Positions 31,010-39,117 of a stretch of 39,819 bases of DNA are shown here, piece by piece. The stretch is from Actinomycetota bacterium (GTDB lineage: Bacteria > Actinomycetota > UBA4738 > HRBIN12), in the NCBI GenBank assembly GCA_005885035.1, contig VAXZ01000057.1, forward strand, positions 1 to 39,819, in the 5' to 3' direction. The first letter of the stretch is position 1. Each line of letters begins with the position of its first letter. The notes below the pieces were generated by a model. That model was given only the letters and a program-made list of their open reading frames with translations. It ran no database searches and was not told the origin of the DNA. Made by a program: the position numbers and the translations under genes.

Positions 31010-31038
31010 TTGACGGCACCTGCGCTTTTCAGTACTGT
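31010..31038 (+). promoter_or_regulatory. ftsZ promoter
   Basis: TTGACG at 31010-31015, 17-nt spacer, TACTGT at 31033-31038, a strong housekeeping-type match. Predicted start near 31045 gives a leader of about 115 nt before ftsZ, allowing ftsZ expression apart from the upstream chain. Confidence 0.75.
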
Positions 31039-31044
31039 CGCGAC

Positions 31045-31080
31045 GTTGACTGTAGGTGGAGCCAACAATCACCGTCAACT
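31045..31080 (+). repeat. Inverted repeat at the start of the ftsZ leader
   Basis: GTTGAC (31045-31050) pairs with GTCAAC (31074-31079), and the inner GGTG (31055-31058) with CACC (31070-31073), with an asymmetric TGTA bulge. It begins about at the predicted transcription start, so it may be an operator or a 5' stabilising hairpin. A further small hairpin (31126-31141) lies just before the Shine-Dalgarno. Confidence 0.45.
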
Positions 31081-31158
31081 AGATAGTTAGGTCGGCTGCA
31101 TCACGAACGGCGTTTCCCCAGGTAGGTGAGTGGTAGCTCACTCGGAGGAATGAGACAG

Positions 31159-32307
31159 ATGGACGCTCCCCAGAACTACCTCGCCGTCATCAAGGTGGTC
31201 GGGATCGGCGGCGGCGGCGTGAACGCGGTGAACCGGATGATCGAGGCAGGCCTCCGGGGCGTCGAGTTCATCGCCGTCAACACCGATGCCCAGACGCTCC
31301 TGATGTCTGACGCAGAGGTGAAGCTCGACATCGGCCGCGAGACGACGCGCGGTCTCGGTGCAGGATCGGACCCGGACGTCGGTCAGCGAGCATCGACCGA
31401 ACATGGGGACGAGATCGAGGAGATCCTCAAAGGTGCGGACATGGTCTTCATCACCGCCGGCGAAGGCGGCGGGACCGGCACCGGCGGCGCCCCGATCGTG
31501 GCCGAGATCGCCAGGAACCTCGGCGCGCTCACGATCGGCGTGGTGACGCGGCCCTTCGGGTTCGAGGGACGAAAGCGAGCGACCCAGGCGGACCTCGGGA
31601 TCACGGAACTCAAGAAGGCGGTCGACACCTTGATCGTCGTTCCGAACGACCGACTGCTGCAGGTGGCCGATCCCAACATGCCGATGATCGAGGCCTTCCG
31701 CATGGCCGACCAGGTTCTGTACCAAGGCGTCGACGGGATCACGTCGTTGATCACGACACCCGGTCTGATCAACCTCGATTTCGCCGACGTCAAGTCCGTG
31801 ATGTCCGGCGCGGGGTCGGCGCTCATGGGGATCGGGATCGGATCGGGTGCGGATCGGGCGACCGAGGCCGCGAAGTCCGCCATCTCGAGCCCGCTGCTCG
31901 AATCCTCGATCGACGGCGCCAAGGGTGTCCTGCTCTCGATCGCCGGCCCCACGGATCTCACCCTGCACGAGGTCAATGCGGCGGCCGACGCCATCACCCG
32001 CGTCGCGCACCCGGACGCCAACATCATCTTCGGCGCCGTCGTCGACGATGCTCTGGGCGAAGAGGTGCGCGTGACCGTCGTCGCGGCCGGCTTCGACAAG
32101 GTCAGTCCGGCCGCCGACAACAGGTTCGAGAGCCGATTGTCGCGGCTCCTCGAGGAGCCCGTGCGGACGGAAGGGCGCGAGGGCGCGGCACTCCCGTCGC
32201 TCCTGCAGGACGACGATGCGGACGTGTTCGCCCCCGAAGACGCGCCCGCGTCGGTCTCCTTCGACGCCGAGGAGGATCTGGACATCCCCGACTTCCTCAA
32301 GAGTTAG
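31159..32307 (+). CDS. ftsZ: Cell division GTPase FtsZ
   Basis: 382 aa. Tubulin signature GGGTGTGG at residues 103-110, the N-terminal [17 protein letters not shown], the T7 loop region [11 protein letters not shown] and the C-terminal peptide DIPDFLKS that binds SepF and other partners. ATG 31159 lies 10 nt after GGAGG; ATG 31150 abuts the Shine-Dalgarno and is less likely. Separated from ftsQ by a 196-nt region with its own promoter. Confidence 0.97.
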   Translation: MDAPQNYLAVIKVVGIGGGGVNAVNRMIEAGLRGVEFIAVNTDAQTLLMSDAEVKLDIGRETTRGLGAGSDPDVGQRASTEHGDEIEEILKGADMVFITAGEGGGTGTGGAPIVAEIARNLGALTIGVVTRPFGFEGRKRATQADLGITELKKAVDTLIVVPNDRLLQVADPNMPMIEAFRMADQVLYQGVDGITSLITTPGLINLDFADVKSVMSGAGSALMGIGIGSGADRATEAAKSAISSPLLESSIDGAKGVLLSIAGPTDLTLHEVNAAADAITRVAHPDANIIFGAVVDDALGEEVRVTVVAAGFDKVSPAADNRFESRLSRLLEEPVRTEGREGAALPSLLQDDDADVFAPEDAPASVSFDAEEDLDIPDFLKS

Positions 32308-32363
32308 CGGCAACCGCCGCCTCGCGCGGCCCCGCGCGCGGGTGGGGGCGGGAGACCCGATCG

Positions 32364-32388
32364 AAGAGGCGCCCTTCCCCCGCCTCTT
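32364..32388 (+). terminator. Hairpin after ftsZ
   Basis: AAGAGGCG (32364-32371) pairs with CGCCTCTT (32381-32388) over a 9-nt loop, between ftsZ and the leaderless yggS start. Short stem and no long T-tract; likely partial terminator. Confidence 0.5.
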
Positions 32389-32414
32389 GGTCCGGGGCCC
32401 TTCCGCCCCCTCTC

Positions 32415-32420
32415 TATGCT
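32415..32420 (+). promoter_or_regulatory. Leaderless -10 of yggS
   Basis: TATGCT at 32415-32420, 7 nt before ATG 32428. An in-frame ATG at 32416 lies inside this box and is rejected as a start for that reason. Confidence 0.55.
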
Positions 32421-32427
32421 CCGGCAC

Positions 32428-33147
32428 ATGCCCGCATCGCGCGTCGACGTCACGACGAACCTCCGGGCGATCCGGGAGGCGATCCGGAGCGCGGCCGAGC
32501 GGGCCGGTCGCGATCCCGCCACCGTCGAGCTCGTCGCCGCGGCGAAGACGGTCCCGCCGGAGCCCGTCGCATGGGTCGTCGAAGCCGGCGTTCGGTCGAT
32601 CGGACACAACTACGCGCAGGAGCTGCGCGCGTCCCGCTTGGCCCTTCCGGACCTGGACGTGCGATGGCACTACATCGGCGCGCTCCAGGCGGGCACGGCG
32701 CATCAGGTGGCCGACGCGGCCGACGTCGTGCAGACCGTCGGCGGGGAGCGGGCCGCGCGCCGGCTCGCCGGGCGCGCGGCCCGCTCCGGGCGCGTCCTGG
32801 ACGTGCTCATCGAGGTGGACTTCACGGGGGCGCGCTCGGGCGTTCCGCCCGAGCGCGCCCCCGCCACCGCCGACCTGGTTACGGCCCTCGAAGGCGTTCG
32901 CCTCCGAGGGCTCATGACGATCCCGCCGCTCACGCCGACCGCCGAGGGGGCCCGGCCGTGGTTCGTCCGGCTCCGGGAGCTCCGCGATCGGGTCCGAAGA
33001 ACCTACCCCGACGTGCTGGAACTCTCGATGGGGATGTCGTTGGATTACCAGGTCGCCATCGAGGAAGGCGCTACGATGGTGCGCATCGGAACGGCGCTGT
33101 TCGGTCCGCGTCCCGCAAGGGGCACCCGGGAACGACCGGCGCCGTGA
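32428..33147 (+). CDS. yggS: PLP homeostasis protein (YggS/YlmE/PLPBP)
   Basis: 239 aa, alanine-racemase-N-type TIM barrel without the C-terminal domain. PLP lysine in LVAAAKTVPPEPV; HYIGALQ where most have HxIGxLQxNK; GVRLRGLMTIPP; and ELSMGMSLDYQVAIEEGATMVRIGTALFGPR, the phosphate-binding end, are as in the family. It buffers free PLP and commonly sits between ftsZ and sepF in Gram-positives and actinobacteria. Ends 16 nt before sepF. Confidence 0.93.
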   Translation: MPASRVDVTTNLRAIREAIRSAAERAGRDPATVELVAAAKTVPPEPVAWVVEAGVRSIGHNYAQELRASRLALPDLDVRWHYIGALQAGTAHQVADAADVVQTVGGERAARRLAGRAARSGRVLDVLIEVDFTGARSGVPPERAPATADLVTALEGVRLRGLMTIPPLTPTAEGARPWFVRLRELRDRVRRTYPDVLELSMGMSLDYQVAIEEGATMVRIGTALFGPRPARGTRERPAP

Positions 33148-33163
33148 GCAGGAGGACAAGGGG

Positions 33164-33631
33164 ATGGCCGGCGTGTGGAAGAAGACCCTCAACTACCTGG
33201 GGTTGGTCGAGGATGAAGAGGACTTCGTCGACGAGTTCTCCGACGCGCAACCTGCGCCCGTGCGTCAGATGCGTCCTCAGCCGGTCCGCGACATGCCGGC
33301 CGGATCCGAGGGCATCGTCCGCACGATCGCGGCCCCGAGGACGACCGCCGGCCCGTCGGCGATCCATAAGTCCGAGCCCCGGCGCTTCAACGAGGCGCGC
33401 GACGTGGCGGACCGCTTCAAGGAGGGCACCGCGGTGATCATGAACCTCCAGAGCACGGAGGATCCGATCGCACGGCGGCTCGTGGACTTCGCGTCGGGAC
33501 TTGTGTACGGCCTGGACGGGAAGATCGAGCTCGTGGCCAATCGTGTCTACCTCCTGACCCCGGCGAACGTCGAGGTGTCGGCGGAGGAACGCGAGAAGAT
33601 CGCCGGCGGCATGTTCTACAACCAGTTCTGA
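33164..33631 (+). CDS. sepF: Division protein SepF
   Basis: 155 aa. N-terminal amphipathic membrane anchor (MAGVWKKTLNYLGLVEDEED), flexible linker, and C-terminal SepF domain (FKEGTAVIMNLQSTEDPIARRLVDFASGLVYGLDGKIELVANRVYLLTP, about residues 86-134). Tethers FtsZ filaments to the membrane through the FtsZ C-terminal peptide; it is the main anchor in actinobacteria lacking FtsA, and no ftsA is found in this cluster. ATG 33164 has GGAGG 8 nt upstream. Confidence 0.95.
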   Translation: MAGVWKKTLNYLGLVEDEEDFVDEFSDAQPAPVRQMRPQPVRDMPAGSEGIVRTIAAPRTTAGPSAIHKSEPRRFNEARDVADRFKEGTAVIMNLQSTEDPIARRLVDFASGLVYGLDGKIELVANRVYLLTPANVEVSAEEREKIAGGMFYNQF

Positions 33632-33638
33632 TCGCCGG

Positions 33639-33655
33639 GGGCGGATAAGCCGCCC
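33639..33655 (+). terminator. Hairpin terminator after sepF
   Basis: GGGCGG (33639-33644) and CCGCCC (33650-33655) around ATAAG, followed by GCGTTTCT. It lies 8 nt after the sepF stop and before the yggT promoter. Confidence 0.55.
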
Positions 33656-33683
33656 GCGTTTCTGCTGCTAGCCTTCCCGCTCG

Positions 33684-33941
33684 ATGACGGGGCTGATCTG
33701 CATCGCCCTTTGGGTTGCCACGCTGCTCCTGCTGGCGCGAGTGGTGGTGTCGTGGCTGGAGTTCTTCGGGGTTCGCCGGCCGATCGTCGGGCCCGGCCGG
33801 GCCGCCTGGGATCTGCTGTACGACGTGACCGAGCCGGCGCTCCGTCCGCTCAGGAGGATCATCCCGCCGGCGGGGATGTTCGATATCTCCGTCATCGTTG
33901 CGTTCGTGATTATCTTCGTGTTGCGTTACGCGTTCTGCTAA
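33684..33941 (+). CDS. yggT: YggT family membrane protein
   Basis: 85 aa with two membrane helices (about residues 3-25 and 66-84) joined by a loop containing FGVRRPIVGPGRAAWDLLYDVTEPALRPLRRIIPP, the YggT pattern. A DUF-level membrane protein that is usually encoded beside sepF; proposed roles include membrane organisation at division. TAGCCT at 33669-33674 stands 9 nt before the ATG, again a leaderless arrangement. divIVA follows after 20 nt. Confidence 0.9.
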   Translation: MTGLICIALWVATLLLLARVVVSWLEFFGVRRPIVGPGRAAWDLLYDVTEPALRPLRRIIPPAGMFDISVIVAFVIIFVLRYAFC

Positions 33942-33961
33942 CGGGTATCGAGAGGGTTGAG

Positions 33962-34702
33962 ATGACGCAGGGATCCGCAGATGAGGTTAGGCCGGCGGCG
34001 GGCGCCACGATCACGCCGCTCGATATCCAGCAGAAGGAGTTCCGGGTCTCACGGTTCGGGGGCTACCGGATGCGGGACGTCGACGAGTTCCTGGACAGGC
34101 TCACGGAGGTCGTCACCGCGTTGACGGAGGAGAACGCGCGTCTCCGACGGCAGGTCGGGGCGGCCCCGGTCGTGGGTTCCCCCGATCTGGACGATGTCGC
34201 TCGGCAGGCCGACGAGATCATCCAACGTGCGCGCGATGAGGCGGCCAGGATCGACACCGAAGCCCGCGCCCGCGCCTCCCTGTCCACCGCACCGGCCGTC
34301 GCGTCGGAGGGCGACCGGGCAGCCGTCAAGGCCTTCCTGGCGCAGGAGCGAGCCTTCCTCGAGAGCCTCGCCGGGCTCCTCCAGGGTCACGCGGAAACGA
34401 TGAAGGGCATGGCACGGAACGTCCGGCGACCCGACCGAGCTTCTCCCGAGGACTCGGACGCGCCGGCCGCGTCCACGGAGCCGGTGGCGCACGAGGAATC
34501 ACCCCCGGCAGCCGTCACCTCCGGCGAGCCCGACGAAGGCCCGATCGTGGAGGTCGGTGACGCGGAGGAGACGCAGAGCCTTCCCGCCGCCGAGGAGCCG
34601 GGCGAGCTCGCCCAGACCCGGCCGACCACCAGCGCGCGAGGCAGCGATCGCGGCGATGGCGACCCATCGCTGCGGGAGCTCTTCTGGGGTGAAGAGGAGT
34701 GA
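33962..34702 (+). CDS. divIVA: DivIVA domain protein (Wag31-like)
   Basis: 246 aa. DivIVA lipid-binding domain TPLDIQQKEFRVSRFGGYRMRDVDEFLDRLTE (about residues 18-49), followed by a coiled coil (TALTEENARLRRQV), a second helical segment (about 120-145) and a long acidic, disordered tail ending SLRELFWGEEE. DivIVA proteins mark curved membrane at poles and septa, and in actinobacteria organise polar growth. ATG 33962 with AGAGGG about 6 nt upstream. Converges with ileS (21-nt gap without a clear terminator). Confidence 0.92.
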   Translation: MTQGSADEVRPAAGATITPLDIQQKEFRVSRFGGYRMRDVDEFLDRLTEVVTALTEENARLRRQVGAAPVVGSPDLDDVARQADEIIQRARDEAARIDTEARARASLSTAPAVASEGDRAAVKAFLAQERAFLESLAGLLQGHAETMKGMARNVRRPDRASPEDSDAPAASTEPVAHEESPPAAVTSGEPDEGPIVEVGDAEETQSLPAAEEPGELAQTRPTTSARGSDRGDGDPSLRELFWGEEE

Positions 34703-34723
34703 GCGGCGCACCGGCGGGGCGCT

Positions 34724-37700
34724 TCACGCCTTCCTGAGGCTCACGGTCACCGTCTCGTCGTCGATCTCGGTGACTTGACGGATGATCGCGTCCGGGATCG
34801 CCCCGCGCACCAGCTCGACCGCGAGGGTCTCGGCGGCGATCGCGTCGGGGTGGGCACCAAGCGCTTCGGCGACGGTTCCGCTCGCCTCGACCCCGGCCAT
34901 GATCCGATCGCTCACATGCAGGCCGGCAGCCTTCCGCAGATCCTGGAGCGCGCGGGTCAGGTCGCGCGCGACGCCTTCGAGTCGCAGCTCGGGGGAGACC
35001 TCGAGCTCGAGCGCGACGGTGACGCCGTTCTCGCTCGCGACCCCCCAGCCCGACATCACCTCCTGCGCGAGCTCGACCTGGTCCGGCTCGAGGGTCACCG
35101 CCGACCCATCGTCGAGCGTGATCTCCACGGTCTCGCCCGCGGCGGATCGCGCGGCGAGCGAGCCGTCGTCGCGCGCCAAGGCGTCGGCGACGGCCTGCAC
35201 TCGTCGGCCCAGTGCGCGTCCCAGGACCCTGTAGTTGGGCTTCGCGCGCCACGCGCCGAACGACTCGGTATCGGCGAACCTGACGTCCTTCACGTTGAGT
35301 TCGTCGGCGATCACGTCGAGCAGCCCGTCGAGCTCGGCGTCGCGGCCCGGGACGTGCACGACCGCCTCGTGCAAGGGCTGGCGGGTCTTCGTCTTCGTTT
35401 CCACGCGGATCCGCCGACCGAGCTCGACGACGGCGCGGGCGAGCGCCATCGACCGATCGAGGGCAGGATCCACCGTCGAATCGTCGACGACCGGATAGTC
35501 GGCGAGATGCACCGAGTCCGGCATCCCGCCGCGCTCCGCCGCGAGGTTCCGCCAGAGCTCTTCGGCCAGGAACGGAACGAACGGCGCCAGCAAGGTGGCG
35601 ACCGTCACCAGACAGTGATGCAAGGTCTGCGCCGCGGCCTCCGCGTCGGCGCCCGCGACGCCACCGGGGTTCCAGAAGCGGCGCCTGGTCCGGCGGACGT
35701 ACCAGTTCGAGAGGTCGCTCACGAACGACTGGATCCGGCGGCCGGCGCCGGTCGCGTCGTACGTGTCCAGACGTTCTCGCGCCTCACGTACCGTGTCGGC
35801 CAGCTGCGACAGCACCCAACGGTCCATCACCGCACGCCGGTCGGCCGATGGCGCTCCGGAGGATACGGGATCGAACCCGTTCGCGTTGGCGTACGTGACG
35901 AAGAACGAGTAGACGTTCCAGAGGGTCAGCAGGAACTGGCGGACGATCTCGTCGAAGGCCGCGAACGACACCCGACGGTCCGCCCATGGGGACCCGTTCG
36001 TGAGGAGGAACCAGCGGAGCGTGTCGGCGCCGTGACGATCGAGCACTTCGAACGGGTCGATGCTGTTGCCGAGGGACTTCGACATCTTCCGGCCTTCGGC
36101 GTCGAGGATCAGCCCGAGGCACACGACGTTGCGGTACGCCGCCGCGTCGAATTGCAAGACCCCTTCGGCCATCAGCGTGTAGAACCACCCGCGCGTCTGG
36201 TCGATCGCCTCCGAGATGAAGTCGGCGGGGAAGTTCCTTTCGAACGCTGCGATGCCGCGGTCAAGCTCGGGGTGATACCCCCATTGCGCGAACGGCATCG
36301 CCCCCGAGTCGTACCACGTGTCGATGACCTCCGGGACACGCCGCGAGGGCTCGCCGCACTCGCGGCAGTCGAACGTCACCTCGTCGATGCCAGGCTTGTG
36401 CGGATCGAGGTCGGTCAGGTCCCGTCCCGCGAGCTCGCTCAGCTCGGCGAGTGACCCGACCGCCAGCTCGTGTCGGCGCTCGCATCGCCAGATCGGCAGC
36501 GGCGTTCCCCAATACCGCTCGCGTGACAGTGCCCAATCGACGTTGTTCTCCAGCCAGTTGCCGTATCGCCCGTGCTGGATGTGGGACGGGTACCAGCGCA
36601 CCGAGTCGTTGACCTCGAGCAGGCGGTCCTTCACCTGGGTCGTGCGCACGTACCAACCGGTGCGCGCGTAGTACAGCAATGGCGTGTGACATCGCCAACA
36701 GAACGGGTACGCGTGCTCGAGGGTTCCCGCTGCGAACAGGACGTTCCGCGCGCGGAGGTCCTCGACGATCACCGGGTCCGCATCCTTCACGAAGGTCCCC
36801 CGGACGAACGCCGGACCCAGCTCCGTGAACCGCCCGTCGTCGCCGACGGGCTTGAAGACCGGCCACCCCTGCGCCCGGCCGACGGCCAGATCCTCCGCTC
36901 CGAAAGCTGGGGCCATGTGGACGATCCCGGTTCCCTCTTCCATGGACACGAACGTCCCGGCGACGACCGTGTGCGCGTCTTCGACGTTCTCGTACGGGGG
37001 CTCGTAGCGCACACCAACCAGCTCGCTCCCGGACAGGGAGCGGACCACGGTTCCGGTGTCGCCGAGGACGGCGTTTCGAAGCGATCCCCCGAGGATCAGC
37101 CGTTCGCCGTCTCGCTCGACCAGCACGTACGAGGCCGACGGATCGACGGCCGCCCCCTCGTTCGCCGGGAGCGTCCATGGCGTCGTCGTCCACAGGAGCA
37201 ACGATGCGCCGACGAGCGAGGCGTCTTCGGCTGCGACGATCGGGAAACGGACGACGATGCTCGGATCCGTGACCGTCTCGTACCCCAGGGCGACCTCGGC
37301 GTCCGAGAGCGCGGTCCCGCACCGAGGGCAGTAAGCCGTGACCTTGTGGTCCTCCACCAAGAGCCCGCGGCCATGGAGCTGTTTCAGCGACCACCAGACC
37401 GACTCGATGTAGGGCGTGTGCATCGTCCAGTAGGCCTGGTCGGTGTCGATCCAGAACCCGATCCGCTCCGTGAGGCCCTCGAAGGCGTCGACGTATCGCT
37501 GGACGGACTCCCGGCAGAGACGGTTGAACTCGGCGACGCCGAACGCCTCGATGTCCTTTTTGCCGGTCGTGCCGATCTCCTTCTCGACCTCGATCTCGAC
37601 GGGCAACCCGTGACAATCCCAGCCACCTTTGCGCTCCACGTAGTGCCCCGTCATCGTCTTGAACCGCGGGAAGACATCCTTGAACGTGCGCGGCTCCACG

Positions 37701-37876
37701 TGGTGGATCCCCGGTTGGGCGTTCGCCGTCGGGGGGCCCTCGTAGAAGATCCAGCGGGGTGCGTCCTTCCGTGCCGCGAGCGAACGATGGAAGACGTCCG
37801 CGTCCTTCCAGAACACGAGGATGCGTTCCTCGAGGCGGGGGAAGCTGACCTTCGGATCCACGGGCTCGAACGGCAT
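34724..37876 (-). CDS. ileS: Isoleucyl-tRNA synthetase
   Basis: 1050 aa, class Ia. GPPTANAQPGIHH (HIGH-type, His58-His59), KGGWDCHGLPVEIEVE, editing-domain LLWTTTPWTLPAN, second zinc/catalytic part with GWFYTLM, GRKMSKSLGNSIDP (KMSKS), anticodon-binding domain and a DUF5915-like C-terminal extension. The GIHH form and long C-terminus indicate the eukaryote-like type (IleS2), which is often less sensitive to mupirocin; that trait is inferred from the class. ATG 37876 has GGAGGAG 8 nt upstream and lies directly after a T-box leader, so expression follows the charging of tRNA-Ile. Confidence 0.95.
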   Translation of the reverse strand: MPFEPVDPKVSFPRLEERILVFWKDADVFHRSLAARKDAPRWIFYEGPPTANAQPGIHHVEPRTFKDVFPRFKTMTGHYVERKGGWDCHGLPVEIEVEKEIGTTGKKDIEAFGVAEFNRLCRESVQRYVDAFEGLTERIGFWIDTDQAYWTMHTPYIESVWWSLKQLHGRGLLVEDHKVTAYCPRCGTALSDAEVALGYETVTDPSIVVRFPIVAAEDASLVGASLLLWTTTPWTLPANEGAAVDPSASYVLVERDGERLILGGSLRNAVLGDTGTVVRSLSGSELVGVRYEPPYENVEDAHTVVAGTFVSMEEGTGIVHMAPAFGAEDLAVGRAQGWPVFKPVGDDGRFTELGPAFVRGTFVKDADPVIVEDLRARNVLFAAGTLEHAYPFCWRCHTPLLYYARTGWYVRTTQVKDRLLEVNDSVRWYPSHIQHGRYGNWLENNVDWALSRERYWGTPLPIWRCERRHELAVGSLAELSELAGRDLTDLDPHKPGIDEVTFDCRECGEPSRRVPEVIDTWYDSGAMPFAQWGYHPELDRGIAAFERNFPADFISEAIDQTRGWFYTLMAEGVLQFDAAAYRNVVCLGLILDAEGRKMSKSLGNSIDPFEVLDRHGADTLRWFLLTNGSPWADRRVSFAAFDEIVRQFLLTLWNVYSFFVTYANANGFDPVSSGAPSADRRAVMDRWVLSQLADTVREARERLDTYDATGAGRRIQSFVSDLSNWYVRRTRRRFWNPGGVAGADAEAAAQTLHHCLVTVATLLAPFVPFLAEELWRNLAAERGGMPDSVHLADYPVVDDSTVDPALDRSMALARAVVELGRRIRVETKTKTRQPLHEAVVHVPGRDAELDGLLDVIADELNVKDVRFADTESFGAWRAKPNYRVLGRALGRRVQAVADALARDDGSLAARSAAGETVEITLDDGSAVTLEPDQVELAQEVMSGWGVASENGVTVALELEVSPELRLEGVARDLTRALQDLRKAAGLHVSDRIMAGVEASGTVAEALGAHPDAIAAETLAVELVRGAIPDAIIRQVTEIDDETVTVSLRKA

Positions 37877-37903
37877 GTCGATCGCTCCTCCGTACACGCG
37901 AAA

Positions 37904-37932
37904 CGCCTCGTCCTCGGTGCGAGGACGAGGCG
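37904..37932 (-). terminator. T-box-controlled terminator hairpin
   Basis: 13-bp perfect stem (37904-37916 with 37920-37932), 3-nt loop, followed on the minus strand by TTT only. It lies directly downstream of the T-box, where the alternative antiterminator would form. Confidence 0.7.
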
Positions 37933-38176
37933 CGTGCCCCGCGGTACCACCTCGCGTTGCCGGGCCCTCACGGGCTCCGGCCACTCTCAGGCCGCGATCA
38001 CGGCCTCCCGCGATCACGGGCGGTCCCGCCTGCGTCTACCGCGGGTCGCGGTCCCTCCGCGCCCGGTTCGGGCAGGGGCTCAGGGAGGATGTTCACCGGG
38101 GGCGCGGCACCGGCTCTCACCGTCCCGGCTCGCTCCCACCGCACCGACCCGGCTACTCGTTCCCGTCGTTGCCGGT
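37904..38176 (-). promoter_or_regulatory. T-box leader (tRNA-Ile sensing) of ileS
   Basis: The conserved T-box AGGTGGTACCGCGG is at 37939-37952 on the minus strand. Its UGGU would pair with the ACCA end of uncharged tRNA, consistent with A73 of tRNA-Ile. A candidate ATC (Ile) specifier is at 38088-38090 in GTGAACATCC. CGCG...CGCG arms around the T-box form the antiterminator. A 13-bp hairpin (37904-37932) follows. The leader occupies most of the gene-free stretch 37877-38347. Whether control is by termination or at the ribosome site is not certain; the Shine-Dalgarno GGAGGAG lies outside the hairpin, which favours termination. Confidence 0.9.
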
Positions 38177-38182
38177 ATCGGG

Positions 38183-38188
38183 ATGCTA
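38183..38188 (-). promoter_or_regulatory. -10 of the ileS leader transcript
   Basis: TAGCAT on the minus strand, preceded directly by TG, at the correct distance before the first leader helix. No good -35 is seen. Confidence 0.4.
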
Positions 38189-38223
38189 CACGCCCGCGGC
38201 CCTTGCGGAGCACCTCGACGTCG

Positions 38224-38239
38224 CCGAACGAGTGTTCGG
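38224..38239. promoter_or_regulatory. LexA-like palindrome between ileS leader and traR-like gene
   Basis: CCGAACGAGTGTTCGG, fitting the Gram-positive core CGAAC-RNRY-GTTCG but with C/G instead of T/A at the outer positions. It sits about 40 nt upstream of the ileS leader -10 and 95 nt upstream of the traR-like -10. Next to it is a 9-bp inverted repeat (38237-38245 and 38259-38267). Function uncertain. Confidence 0.35.
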
Positions 38240-38333
38240 TTCGGGCCCGGAGCGAAGTCCCGAACCGCGGTGTCCGAGGTTCCCGAATCCGCATCCTGAC
38301 CTGCGGGAACACAGCGGATATGCGCTCTTCTGC

Positions 38334-38339
38334 TACCCT
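38334..38339 (+). promoter_or_regulatory. Leaderless -10 of the traR-like gene
   Basis: TACCCT, 8 nt before ATG 38348; no Shine-Dalgarno is visible. Confidence 0.5.
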
Positions 38340-38347
38340 TCGCCGCC

Positions 38348-38606
38348 ATGGCGAACGGCAGGCTCACCGCGAGCGAGATAGCCGATCTGAAGGCTCGCCT
38401 GCTCAACGAGCGAGCGGAGCTGGATGAACAGCTGACCACGATCGAAGACACCTCGTTCGCGACGACGCAGTCCGATCTCTCCGGCGATGTGGGCCTCGAC
38501 GATGAGTCCGCTGACGCCGGGACGGCAACGTTCGAAGGCAAGGGTGAAGGCCCTTCCCTACGTCAGCCTCTGCCTCAAGGACGCCCAGGCACAAGCACAC
38601 AGGTAG
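38348..38606 (+). pseudogene. TraR/DksA-type zinc-finger regulator, internal deletion and frameshift
   Basis: The first 63 codons read as a normal actinobacterial TraR/DksA protein: coiled-coil start MANGRLTASEIADLKARLLNERAEL and FATTQSDLSGDVGLDDESADAGTATFE. Directly after TTCGA the normal C-terminus continues but in another frame: KARVKALPYVSLCLKDAQAQAHR then TAG at 38604-38606, 4 nt before lspA. The intervening roughly 40 codons, with the second helix and the first Cys pair (GTCxxCG), are missing. Without the frame change the reading frame runs into lspA to 38734 with nonsense sequence. So it is a broken gene, or an assembly deletion at the short TCGA(G) homology. Confidence 0.8.
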
Positions 38607-38610
38607 ACCG

Positions 38611-39117
38611 GTGGACGCCCGGGCCCGCCGTGCGGCAACCCTCCTGTTCACGACGGCTGCCGCGGTCTTCGCGCTCGACCGACTGTCCAAGGTGTGGGCC
38701 GCGCACGCACTCGTCGACCGGCCGATCGACCTGATCCCGGGGGCGCTCACGCTGCGGTACACGACCAACTCTGGGGGTGCCTTCAGCCTCGGTCAGCGGA
38801 CGCCGTGGTTGTTCGCCGGGGCGACCCTGATCGTGTCCGCGTTGATCATCGGCACGGCGTTCCGATCGCGGAACGCCGTGTCCGCCATCGGGCTCGGCCT
38901 CGTCCTGGGCGGCGCGCTCGGCAACCTCGCCGATCGCGCCCTCCGCGGCCCCGCGCTCTCCGGGCACGTTGTCGACTTCATCGATCTTCACTGGTGGCCG
39001 GTCTTCAACGTGGCCGACGGCGCGATCGTGATCGGGGCGGTGATCCTCGCGTGGACATCCTTCCGGGACGAGCGCGCGGCCCGGGCTGCCGCGGGAGCGC
39101 CCGACGATGCCGCGTGA
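38611..39117 (+). CDS. lspA: Lipoprotein signal peptidase (signal peptidase II)
   Basis: 168 aa, four membrane helices. Conserved blocks: FALDRLSKVWA, the TTNSGGAFSL segment, GGALGNLADRALRG (first catalytic Asp) and VVDFIDLHWWPVFNVADGAIVIG (second catalytic Asp). Cleaves signal peptides of prolipoproteins at the membrane. GTG 38611 stands 4 nt after the in-frame end of the traR-like gene, so it was built to be cotranscribed with it; no separate Shine-Dalgarno is obvious. Overlaps rluD by 11 nt. Confidence 0.94.
   Translation: MDARARRAATLLFTTAAAVFALDRLSKVWAAHALVDRPIDLIPGALTLRYTTNSGGAFSLGQRTPWLFAGATLIVSALIIGTAFRSRNAVSAIGLGLVLGGALGNLADRALRGPALSGHVVDFIDLHWWPVFNVADGAIVIGAVILAWTSFRDERAARAAAGAPDDAA

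Noticed and set aside
31126-31145. tRNA-like string GGTAGCTCAC in the ftsZ leader
   Set aside because: No acceptor, anticodon or T arms can be built around it.
38604-38734. Extension of the traR-like frame into lspA as a 128-aa protein
   Set aside because: The sequence after codon 63 has no family resemblance and overlaps lspA; the family C-terminus is found in another frame.
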